A stretch of DNA of 64,000 nucleotides, from contig NZ_JABXKH010000049.1 in NCBI RefSeq assembly GCF_017115105.1, positions 62,001-126,000 on the forward strand. The letters run 5' to 3'. This stretch comes from Nostoc sp. NMS2 (GTDB lineage Bacteria; Cyanobacteriota; Cyanobacteriia; Cyanobacteriales; Nostocaceae). The notes under the pieces are model-generated. The model saw only the letters and a list, made by a program, of their open reading frames with translations. It did no database searches and was not told the DNA's origin. This document shows positions 16,147 through 24,146 of this stretch, in pieces. The position numbers and the translations under genes were made by a program. Position 1 is the stretch's first letter. Each line of letters opens with the position of its first letter.

Positions 16147-17910
16147 ATGGATTGGATTAGCTTACTTAAAGCTCAACAAACTGACTTCCTTCAACGTGTG
16201 AAGAAACCTAAAACTTATGACTTATCTTTATTGGAAAGTCAAGTCAAGGGTTGTCACACTGAAATGATGGCATTTTGGGGCGAACCATTGGCCAGACTCC
16301 AAGAACTTTCTCGCCAACAAGCAGAAGTTCTGGCCAAAAATCCGCCGCCTACGCCACCCGAATATCCTGAGCCTCCCGACTGGACGATACCTTTTCCCAA
16401 ATACTTCCAGCGCCAAGCGGAAGATTATCTTTTGCGGGAAAAAATCGTTGACTTGGTGATAGCTGAACGTTTGGGGAAGTTGGTAAAAAAGGTATCACAA
16501 GATACTTTGCAAAACATGATTTTAGATGATGAGGGAAATTTGTGTGGTGAAAGCAAATTTTCTTATGTACTAAAAGATAATCCTCAGCTAAGTGTTCAAG
16601 TTTATGTTGCTGATGGAGAAAGTTTTAATGGTATTAAGAAAGACAAAATTAGGTGGTCGGTTACTCAAGAAGATTTAAAAAATCACCAAGTATTAATTTT
16701 TCTGTGTTTGTTTTATCCATCAACAAGTCAGTTAGGATACGAAAGACAGAGTATAATTACAGGCTTTTTACCTGCAAATCAAATTGAACTTACTGAACCA
16801 AAACTGTATATAAGTCCAAGTAACTTGTTGTATGCCGGTGGACTGAGTTGGTATTTAGAATCACTTCTTGGCAAAAAAGACACGTCGCCAGTAATTAATG
16901 AGAAAGCGATCGCAGATACAATAGAGACTCTACCATCAGAGCATTGCCTTAAGGGGATAGTTGGTGACTGGGAATGCTGGCAAACTTTACAAGGGCACAA
17001 CAGAGGGATTAATTGCCTAGCTTTCAGTTCCGGGTGTAAGAATGGTAAAGCCTTACCCATATTAGCAAGTGGTAGTCGGGGAGAAACGAAACTCTGGGAT
17101 TTGAGCAAGGGTGAATTAATAGATACATTATCAGAGTATCCTTGGGTGATACCTGGGCTAGTGGATGAAGTGAATTCCCTGGCTTTTAGTTCAGATGGAC
17201 AGACTTTAGTGAGTTGTGGTGCAGATTCCACAATTAAACTTTGGCACGTAGGTGCTTTAGACTTGATAGATATTTTGCATAAACATAATGGCGTAGTGCG
17301 GTGTGCTGCCTTTACTCCCGATGGCAGAATGTTAGCTACAGGCGGAGATGACAGAAAAATTCTGTTTTGGGATTTGATGCATCGTCAGGTTGCGATCGCA
17401 CTTTCTTTAGATGATACAGCTGCTCATTCCCTAGTTTTGAGTCGAGACGGCGAAACTCTGGTTACAGGTAGCTACCGTAAAATCAAAGTCTGGCGCACCT
17501 TACCCCAAACGGGGATCAAAAGTTTAAAGGACGCACAACCTCTGCATACCCTCATGGGTCATTCTCACATCGTTCGTTCCTTAGCAATCAGCGCAGATGC
17601 TAAACTGCTCGTGAGTGGTAGCTGGGATCAAACAATTAAAATTTGGCAATTAGAGACTGGAGAATTACTTCATACTCTTAAAGGACATAGAGATAGAGTA
17701 TATGCGATCGCCTTAAGTCCCGATGGACAAATTATCGCTAGTGGTAGTGCAGATAAAACCATCAAATTATGGCATCTACAAACCGGTGAATTACTGGGTA
17801 CGTTTACAGGTCATGGAAATATAGTCACAGCATTAGCTTTCACCGCTTCTGGCGAGATGTTGGTTAGCGGGAGTTTAGATAAGACAATTAAAATTTGGCA
17901 ACGGAGTTAA
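16147..17910 (+). CDS. WD40 repeat protein with a unique N-terminal domain
   Basis: 587 residues from the ATG at 16147, which has AGGA six bases upstream; the ATG at 16141 touches that AGGA. The first 270 residues are unassigned: a helical start, a Pro-rich linker (PPPTPPEYPEPPDW), and a mixed segment. Seven WD40 repeats follow (about residues 275-587), each ending in a form of KIW or KLW; the last three are canonical (SGSWDQTIKIWQL, SGSADKTIKLWHL, SGSLDKTIKIWQR). Seven repeats suffice for a closed beta-propeller, a protein-interaction platform. No kinase or protease domain is fused. The first repeat has an insertion (SGCKNGKALPIL). Confidence 0.87.
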   Translation: MDWISLLKAQQTDFLQRVKKPKTYDLSLLESQVKGCHTEMMAFWGEPLARLQELSRQQAEVLAKNPPPTPPEYPEPPDWTIPFPKYFQRQAEDYLLREKIVDLVIAERLGKLVKKVSQDTLQNMILDDEGNLCGESKFSYVLKDNPQLSVQVYVADGESFNGIKKDKIRWSVTQEDLKNHQVLIFLCLFYPSTSQLGYERQSIITGFLPANQIELTEPKLYISPSNLLYAGGLSWYLESLLGKKDTSPVINEKAIADTIETLPSEHCLKGIVGDWECWQTLQGHNRGINCLAFSSGCKNGKALPILASGSRGETKLWDLSKGELIDTLSEYPWVIPGLVDEVNSLAFSSDGQTLVSCGADSTIKLWHVGALDLIDILHKHNGVVRCAAFTPDGRMLATGGDDRKILFWDLMHRQVAIALSLDDTAAHSLVLSRDGETLVTGSYRKIKVWRTLPQTGIKSLKDAQPLHTLMGHSHIVRSLAISADAKLLVSGSWDQTIKIWQLETGELLHTLKGHRDRVYAIALSPDGQIIASGSADKTIKLWHLQTGELLGTFTGHGNIVTALAFTASGEMLVSGSLDKTIKIWQRS

Positions 17911-18106
17911 GAATTTATCACGTTACCCTGAATGACCAAAATAGCTTTATGATTTTCTAGAAAAGCATATTTGAAATTATTTTGGTAGTAGACCTAAATA
18001 TTTTCAAGCTCATTCTGGAAAATAGTGAATTACTTAAAAGTGATTCGTGCAATCCAGGTATTGAACGTTCTTCCAGGTCAAATAAAGTACAGGGAGATGC
18101 AAAAGT

Positions 18107-18325
18107 ATGGCTGAACACCCATTTCATGACCAACTGAGTTTAGAGGAACAAGCTGAGAAACTTGGAAAGCAAGCAGTAAGTTTGGGTCTGATTCCCAGCT
18201 TTGTGGTGCATTACTTTCCAGATACTTGGGTATTTTATATACCTAATGAAAGTCAATCAACAGCGCTGACACCAGAAGAGGCATACTTTCGTTTAAAGCA
18301 ACTGGTTAATACCATTTCGCTTTAA
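18107..18325 (+). CDS. Small conserved-type hypothetical protein
   Basis: 72 residues, beginning MAEHPFHDQLSLEEQAEKLG, with GGGAG about nine bases before the ATG. The chain reads like one compact alpha/beta domain: an amphipathic helix (QLSLEEQAEKLGKQAVSLGL), a strand pair (SFVVHYFPDTWVFYIP), then a helix (TPEEAYFRLKQLVNTI). No membrane segment or known motif. It follows the WD40 gene by 196 bases on the same strand. The function is unknown. Confidence 0.65.
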   Translation: MAEHPFHDQLSLEEQAEKLGKQAVSLGLIPSFVVHYFPDTWVFYIPNESQSTALTPEEAYFRLKQLVNTISL

Positions 18326-18344
18326 TAATGATACAAATACACTG

Positions 18345-18576
18345 GTAGGGGCTTGTCTTTGCCCATTGGTGTCAACTTAAGGGAAAATCTGCTTTGTTTC
18401 AAGGTTTTGCCCTCATCCCCTAACCCCTTCTCCCAATTTGGGAGAAGGGGAACTAGAGAATTTGCTCCCCTCTCCCAATTTTGGGAGAGGGGTTGGAGGT
18501 GAGGGCAACCAAAGAATGCTTGTCAATGCTAGCTTCTACGTTAAGTTGACACCAATGGGCAATGCCATGCCCCTAC
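18345..18576. repeat. 232-bp inverted-repeat element with 36-bp ends
   Basis: The left end (18345-18380) and right end (18541-18576) are imperfect reverse complements sharing CCCATTGGTGTCAACTTAA and GTAGGGGC. The middle is two GGGAGAAGGGG/CCCCTTCTCCC-type hairpins like those in other elements of this window. No coding capacity; it looks like a MITE-type repeat downstream of the small hypothetical gene. Confidence 0.7.
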
Positions 18577-18718
18577 GAGAAATCTATATGTATCAGTTTT
18601 TTTGTGAATTGGTATAAGTAAGTCGGAAGTCGGATTTTGCTGTAATTGTTGCTCTTAGTTATGTCAGGGTATCATCTGCTAAAGTGCCTAGAATTTGCAG
18701 AATTTAGTTTGGAGTAAT

Positions 18719-19774
18719 TTAAGCACGCCAGCGAAGTACTTGATCCTTAACAGGGTTCACAAATTCTCTTCCTTCAGCGACAGACCGAGCATACTCCCGC
18801 TTTAACTGGTAATACCACTGCGCCTGCATATCTGAATCCTTAATCAGTCGCAGCACAGGATTATATTTGAGTCCAATCTGCTGCTTTTCCACAACCGTTC
18901 GGTCTTGACCCAGGAAGGTTTGTGCCAGTACATGCAGCAGTGGCTTGAAAAATCCCACCCAGGGAAGTGTCGAGTAAAGAACAAAAGTTACCTCAGTTTC
19001 TGTGTCTGAAATGGGGGTAACTGCCGTTAAATTAACAACTCGATGGTTGCCTATTGTGGTTTCTTCTATTCTGACACTAGGTAAACGAAAAGAAATCTCC
19101 GTTTCCGGCACACCACCGCCAATCAGCAAGTATAATCGGCCTCCATTTGCTGGCAATCGGTGTCGTCGCATCGTGAAGCCGTAGGGCGAAGCGTCAAATT
19201 GTTTGACTTCCTCGTGCAGTTTCTCACTTCGCCACCACCAAGCACGATGAACGTAGGGTGAATGGGCAGGGTCCATCAGACCCACTACTGCATGATCCAC
19301 AAAACAGGGAAATCTCATCACCTCTACAAATTGGGGCAATCGCTCATCAAACCCTGGAATCACCGGAATCTCCATCTCAGAAGCAGCAGGCTGAGATTTA
19401 TCGGGATCAGCCATATATATCCAAATGTTCCCTTGGGCTTCCCGAACTTCGTAGGATTGTACGTCAAAGCGGCTTAAATCCATCTGCTGCTCTTCAACAA
19501 GAGATGGAATTGCAGTGCAACGTCCAGCCGGGTTAAAGCGCCAACCGTGATAGCAGCATTCCACTTCCTGCCCATCGAATCTACCACAACTCAAAGGCAC
19601 GGCCCGATGAGGACAAATATCTCTCATCGCCGATATTTTACCATTCTGGTCTCGGACTAACAGCACCGGTTCACCCAAGAAAATGCGGCTGATCATCATA
19701 CCTGGTTTGATTTGATTACTAGGCAGAGCATAGTACCAAGTATTACGTAATACAAAGTTATCGTTATTTTTCAT
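18719..19774 (-). CDS. Rieske 2Fe-2S oxygenase, pheophorbide a oxygenase-like
   Basis: 351 residues from the ATG at 19774 (MKNNDNFVLRNTWYYAL), chosen over a longer frame because GAGG precedes it. The Rieske cluster motif is CPHRAVPLSCGRFDGQEVECCYHGW (C-x-H ... C-x2-H, about residues 54-78). The mononuclear iron site follows as VDHAVVGLMDPAHSPYVH. The layout and the hydrophobic C-terminal half (PWVGFFKPLLHVLAQTF) resemble the PaO/Tic55/VanA-type oxygenases found in cyanobacteria. It needs a reductase or ferredoxin partner, none of which is adjacent. The substrate is unproven; the RCCR-like gene nearby hints at a tetrapyrrole. Confidence 0.85.
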   Translation of the reverse strand: MKNNDNFVLRNTWYYALPSNQIKPGMMISRIFLGEPVLLVRDQNGKISAMRDICPHRAVPLSCGRFDGQEVECCYHGWRFNPAGRCTAIPSLVEEQQMDLSRFDVQSYEVREAQGNIWIYMADPDKSQPAASEMEIPVIPGFDERLPQFVEVMRFPCFVDHAVVGLMDPAHSPYVHRAWWWRSEKLHEEVKQFDASPYGFTMRRHRLPANGGRLYLLIGGGVPETEISFRLPSVRIEETTIGNHRVVNLTAVTPISDTETEVTFVLYSTLPWVGFFKPLLHVLAQTFLGQDRTVVEKQQIGLKYNPVLRLIKDSDMQAQWYYQLKREYARSVAEGREFVNPVKDQVLRWRA

Positions 19775-19957
19775 CACTAATTGCCTCTGCCTTTGACACA
19801 ACAAAAGTTCTGGTTTGTGGAAAGGAAGGTTATGTTTAGAAACATTCTTTCAGATTTTTAATTACTGTAAGTAAATTCAACTGATGCACTTGTTGATCGT
19901 GTTCGTAATTCTCTCAGATTTGGGTTGTTCTGAGAGGATTGTAGATGTGAAGTTGCA

Positions 19958-20395
19958 TTATTCGCCAGAAATTTGGACAAATACCGTTCTTTTGCGCGGC
20001 CCATCCAACTCAAAAAACAACACAGATTGCCAGGTTCCCAAAGCTAATTTACCATCCACAATGGGAATTATCTCACTAGTGGTCAGCATCATTGCCATTA
20101 AGTGAGAGTGAGCATTAATCGGCTCATCTTCCGGGACATCTCTTAAATGCAAGTCATTATGCAAGTAACTGTCCGATTCTGGTGCTAATTTTTGCAAGAA
20201 TGCTTTTATATCTTCTAACAATCTGACTTCATTCTCGTTGATAGCTAAAGCTGTTGTCGTGTGCCGAGAAAATACTAAAATTTGTCCATTGTTAATCGAT
20301 GTTGAAGCAAGAAAGTCTTGAATTTGTGGTGTTATATTATGAATATTAATTTTTGGCTCAGTTGCAATTTCAATTAGCTTATTAATAATCGGCAT
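19958..20395 (-). CDS. YjbQ/UPF0047 family protein
   Basis: 145 residues from the ATG at 20395 (MPIINKLIEIATE). The family signature is clear: GQILVFSRHTTTALAINENE, then YLHNDLHLRDVPEDEPINAHSHLMAMML with its His/Glu cluster, and GTWQSVLFFELDGPRKR near the end. YjbQ proteins form a trimeric barrel; some have weak thiamine-phosphate synthase activity, but the main role is unsettled. A longer frame upstream has no family support. Confidence 0.9.
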   Translation of the reverse strand: MPIINKLIEIATEPKINIHNITPQIQDFLASTSINNGQILVFSRHTTTALAINENEVRLLEDIKAFLQKLAPESDSYLHNDLHLRDVPEDEPINAHSHLMAMMLTTSEIIPIVDGKLALGTWQSVLFFELDGPRKRTVFVQISGE

Positions 20396-20506
20396 CTGTT
20401 CAATTTTATATTTATGATTGCATAGGAGTGACAATTTGAGATTTTTGATTTGCGATTGGAGGAAAAATCTAAAATCTAAAATCTAAAATCCAAAATTAAA
20501 TGACTT

Positions 20507-21673
20507 TTAACTCCTAACTATAGTTTCCAAGCCTTGTACTAATCTTTCTATACCTTCTTTGGCTGTATCATTTTGCAGCGCACCGTAAGCAACGCGCAAG
20601 TAGCATCCGTCATCCATGCCAAAGGTTGTACCTGGAATGACTGCCACTTTATGTTCCTGAATCAGTCTTTTAACTAACTCAAAAGCATCCATCTGAGTAT
20701 TAACTTTGAGGAAAAAATAGAAAGCGCCATTAGCGGGTGTAATGCTACATAAACCTTGTAGGCGGTTAAGCGAGTCGAGTACTACTTGCCGCACTTGAGC
20801 AATTGCACCTATATTACTCTGTAAATACTCCTCTTTTGCCTGCAATGCCCCTAAAGCTGCATATTGGGAAATTACTGGCGGACAAATCAAAATTGTATCC
20901 TGGACTTTTTTGATGGCGACAAATAAGTGTTTGGGAATCACCATATAGCCAATGCGCCAACTAGCAAAGCCGTATGCTTTGGAAAGGCTAAATAGAGAAA
21001 TAGTGTACTTGCTACTCCCAAATGCACCAGGAGAAACGTGTTTTACGCCGTTATAGGTAAAGTATTCATAAGCTTCATCGCTGATGTGGTAAATGCAGTG
21101 AGTGTCACAAATTTGATTTACTTGGCGCAATGCTGCTTCTGAATAGACAACTCCAGTGGGATTATTTGGCGAAATTGTCACCACAGCGCGTGTTTTGGGA
21201 GTAATTGCTTGAGCGATCGCTTCTTGTCGCAGTTGGTAATTTTCATCTGTCGCCACTAACACTGCACGACAACCAGCCATTGCGATCGCCATTTCATGGT
21301 TGAAATAGTAAGGCGTATTCAGAATAATTTCATCACCTGGGTTAGTAATAGCAAGAATGGCATTCATAAATCCCATATTGCTTCCTGCTGTCACGACGAT
21401 GCAGTTTTCCTCATTGATTTCAATACCATTGAAAGCTTGCAATTTTCCAGCAAGTGCTGTCAGAAACGCGGAAATTCCCTCAACCGCTTTGTATAAATTG
21501 TTAGCGGGTTCGGCTAAAAATTTGGGTAAAAATTCGATAGCTTCCGGTGGTGGGTTGTAATGAACAACACCCTGTCCTAGAGAGATTGTTCCTGGAGAGT
21601 TTTTAATCAGTTCCCCAACCACAGGAATAATCGGCGACTGTACACCCTGCATACGAGAGGTTAGGGATTCCAT
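20507..21673 (-). CDS. Class I/II PLP-dependent aminotransferase
   Basis: 388 residues from the ATG at 21673 (MESLTSRMQGVQSP), preceded by AAGGAA. A 44-codon in-frame extension upstream is translated repeat sequence (SQFPIPHSQFPVHSQ) and was left out. Fold type I motifs: ISLGQGVVHYNPPPEA, SPNNPTGVVYS, YHISDEAYEYFTY (Asp and Tyr to PLP), SLFSLSKAYGFASWRIGY (Schiff-base Lys) and DDGCYLRVAYGA (Arg for the carboxylate). Cyanobacterial members are annotated as aspartate or aromatic aminotransferases; the substrate is not fixed by the sequence. Confidence 0.9.
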   Translation of the reverse strand: MESLTSRMQGVQSPIIPVVGELIKNSPGTISLGQGVVHYNPPPEAIEFLPKFLAEPANNLYKAVEGISAFLTALAGKLQAFNGIEINEENCIVVTAGSNMGFMNAILAITNPGDEIILNTPYYFNHEMAIAMAGCRAVLVATDENYQLRQEAIAQAITPKTRAVVTISPNNPTGVVYSEAALRQVNQICDTHCIYHISDEAYEYFTYNGVKHVSPGAFGSSKYTISLFSLSKAYGFASWRIGYMVIPKHLFVAIKKVQDTILICPPVISQYAALGALQAKEEYLQSNIGAIAQVRQVVLDSLNRLQGLCSITPANGAFYFFLKVNTQMDAFELVKRLIQEHKVAVIPGTTFGMDDGCYLRVAYGALQNDTAKEGIERLVQGLETIVRS

Positions 21674-21921
21674 ATTTCCTTGGCTATGTACTGGGAATTG
21701 GGAATGGGGAATTGGGAATTGAGAATTGGGGAAACCCACGGGTTTCAAGCGTGGGATTGTAACAAAAACATCGAATTTAAGAGCGCTGCGCGTCTCGAAA
21801 AACATTTTTTTTCAAATGGGATTTTGACCCATAACTAAAGTTTCTATCACTATCCCCTGTTCCCAATTCCCAATTCCCTATTCCCAATAATAATCAACCG
21901 AATTTGCGATTACTCAAAAAT

Positions 21922-22137
21922 TTAGTCAATGGAAATCTGTTGAGGCCCACTTGCTTTGCCATTATGTGCTTGTGTTGTGCTGGTATAGCTATTTGAGCCG
22001 CTCTGTCGATCAAGCCAGCTTTTAACAGGATCGTCTGCAAGATTGAGCCGAAGCACACCAGAGAATAACCCACCCACAAATGAGGCCGGATGCTGGATAA
22101 ATTCTCTGAATATAGGTGACAATTCATTAATGAACAT
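21922..22137 (-). CDS. Small conserved-type protein with PQQISID end
   Basis: 71 residues. The start is supported by AGGAG eight bases before the ATG. The N-terminal half (MFINELSPIFREFIQHPASFVGGLFSGVLRLNLADDPVKSW) forms helices including a semi-hydrophobic stretch; the C-terminal 30 residues are polar and end GPQQISID. That tail resembles small cyanobacterial proteins of unknown function as I recall them. A longer overlapping frame on the same strand (21894-22160) has no ribosome binding site. Confidence 0.6.
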   Translation of the reverse strand: MFINELSPIFREFIQHPASFVGGLFSGVLRLNLADDPVKSWLDRQSGSNSYTSTTQAHNGKASGPQQISID

Positions 22138-22231
22138 AAAAAGACTCCTGGCAGTGCCATAAAAAATTATTACTTCTTAATTCATCGTAACCTGTTGATT
22201 TCTGCCCTACGCTACTGGTGACTGGAAGTCA

Positions 22232-22395
22232 TTAGTTAGGCGCTCCATATTCTGTTAAAATCAGCATATAGCGAAAACCAAGCTCTGCAAGTCTTTTTTC
22301 TGATTCTTTTATGTGCTGCCCCATTTTCTCCACCAGTTGTTTGACCCTGGGTGGAGTTTTTTCCCAATCTGACTCAGAAATCTCAATTCCGTAAG
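22232..22395 (-). pseudogene. Fragment resembling the N-terminus of an IS66-type transposase
   Basis: One frame reads ISESDWEKTPPRVKQLVEKM and continues HIKESEKRLAELGF before a stop. This resembles the N-terminal coiled-coil region of IS66-family transposases (DWE-TP-SV--LV). No start codon in frame and no further transposase sequence follow. The rest of the gap 22138-22466 shows nothing else. Confidence 0.45.
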
Positions 22396-22466
22396 CGAGG
22401 CAGTTTTTATATTATTCATAGGCTTTGTCTCCTATTATTAAATAATGTGCCAATGTGCCAATTCAC

Positions 22467-24134
22467 TCATGGTAAAGTTTCATGACAAGTTTTGGCACGA
22501 GTAAAAAATAAATGCATCTGCCATACTAGCCAAGATCCAACTCGCCAAGCTGCCATTGACAGGGGGGTTGTAGATGAATGTGGGGGTATGTCATTTTGGT
22601 CATAATGTAACCATTTAACTGGTAGATGCCCCATTGGTGTCTTCGGGGATAATTTAAAAGTTAGTTGGTCGTAATTTAACCAGTTTCCCTCTTTTCGCCA
22701 ACCCAGGCGATCGCCAAGTCTTTTTTCTGTTTCATAATCTATTTGACCGCCTATTTCGTTCCAAATACTTTGCTGAACACTAAAGCCAAAGTAACCATGA
22801 CTGTATTGTTGCCAAAGTCGATCAATTTTATGAAAAGCTTGACATGAAAAGTTAAGAATATCTTCTTTATAAACTTCATTCCAGTCATTCTTACCCATGA
22901 CTTGTAGCATTAATTTAGCTGTTTCAATATCAGCTTCTTCCCACTTGTACTGTGTAAGGAGGTTTTGCAATTTACCGTAATCAATACTCCAATTACTTTT
23001 AAATTCTGTGGCAAACTCAATATCATTATTAGATTGTTCCGCCAATTCTGTTTTTTCGATAAAAATTGAAGAAACAATATCTGTTTCTACTATCCCTAGC
23101 ACTTTCTTTTGATCAACCAGTTGAGTAGACATATAATTAGATATTAGGTAAATCGCTTGATTTAAAGTTATCTCATCTTTACTTAAATCAAAGTCATGAG
23201 CCTCCAAATCTAATAATTGTGACTGAAAAAAAGCATCTTGCAGTCTATCTTTTTTATCATAACTTGCCACTAATAAATTGAGGATGTCATGAGACATCGT
23301 ATTAGTATCCTGTATGGTTAATAAATTTACTTGAGAATTTAGATTGTTACTTGCTAAATTTTGAATTTCTCCTACAACTGCGTAAAAATCTGCATCTACT
23401 TTTACTACATCATCTATTAAAGATTGAAACGGACTAAAGTAATCTTGTAGAGAGTTTTCTAGATTAATTGCTGTTTCAGCTATTTTTGCTATTTCTTGAC
23501 GAATTTTTGTAGCTCTGACTTGGTATTCATAAATTTCTTGATACACCTCTATATCTTTAAGTATTTGCTGAATAGCTTGCTTTTGATTTTTGGTATCTTC
23601 CGCTAAATTTTTAATTCCTTCACTGAGTATTTTGACTTTTTCTAAAATCAAAAGGTTAGTATTACTTAACAGCAAAATAGATTTTAAATTTTCTTCTTCT
23701 TCCAATTTTAACTTGTCAATTATTTGAGAATTATTATAATTCTTTATCTCTAGCTTATTTCTTTCCTCATTTACTTTTCTAATTTCATAATATTTTTGGT
23801 TAAACAGATTTTTCCAGTCATCTATAAATTTTAGTAAAAAATCTTGATAACTATCTTTATAGTTTTCTAAAAAATCAAGAAGTTGAGTATAATCTCTAAT
23901 TAATAATTTAACTTCTGCTAAAATTTCTCTTTGACTAATTTCTTTTTTACGTTTGATTATTCCCCAAAAATAAGAATGATATTTAGTACCTTCTTTAATT
24001 AAGCTTTGGCATTTTCTAATTTTTCTTTGAACTTTTTTTAGCTTGGGATTTTTTAAAGTAGGAAATTTATAATTTTTTTCATAAATTGTAATAGATTCAT
24101 AAGTAACTAATTGTTTTTGCTTTTTAGTTAGCAT
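22467..24134 (-). CDS. Coiled-coil protein with C-terminal GUN4 domain
   Basis: 555 residues from the ATG at 24134 (a GTG directly before it is possible). Residues 1-380 are mostly long Lys/Glu/Ile-rich helices, likely coiled coils, with no recognised domain. From about residue 390 a GUN4 fold is clear: YGKLQNLLTQYKWEEADIET, FSCQAFHKIDRLWQQYSHGY, FGFSVQQSIWNEIGG, RLGWRKEGNWLNYDQLTF and PMGHLPVKW. GUN4 binds porphyrins and stimulates Mg-chelatase, but cyanobacteria have many GUN4-domain proteins with other N-termini and unknown roles. The gene starts 12 bases after the ABC transporter gene, so the two are probably co-transcribed. Its base composition is AT-richer than its neighbours. Confidence 0.8.
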   Translation of the reverse strand: MLTKKQKQLVTYESITIYEKNYKFPTLKNPKLKKVQRKIRKCQSLIKEGTKYHSYFWGIIKRKKEISQREILAEVKLLIRDYTQLLDFLENYKDSYQDFLLKFIDDWKNLFNQKYYEIRKVNEERNKLEIKNYNNSQIIDKLKLEEEENLKSILLLSNTNLLILEKVKILSEGIKNLAEDTKNQKQAIQQILKDIEVYQEIYEYQVRATKIRQEIAKIAETAINLENSLQDYFSPFQSLIDDVVKVDADFYAVVGEIQNLASNNLNSQVNLLTIQDTNTMSHDILNLLVASYDKKDRLQDAFFQSQLLDLEAHDFDLSKDEITLNQAIYLISNYMSTQLVDQKKVLGIVETDIVSSIFIEKTELAEQSNNDIEFATEFKSNWSIDYGKLQNLLTQYKWEEADIETAKLMLQVMGKNDWNEVYKEDILNFSCQAFHKIDRLWQQYSHGYFGFSVQQSIWNEIGGQIDYETEKRLGDRLGWRKEGNWLNYDQLTFKLSPKTPMGHLPVKWLHYDQNDIPPHSSTTPLSMAAWRVGSWLVWQMHLFFTRAKTCHETLP

Positions 24135-24146
24135 CACTATATAGCC

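Noticed and set aside
21894-22160. 88-codon frame overlapping the small PQQISID protein
   Set aside because: The 71-residue frame has AGGAG at the right distance and a protein-like composition; this longer one does not.
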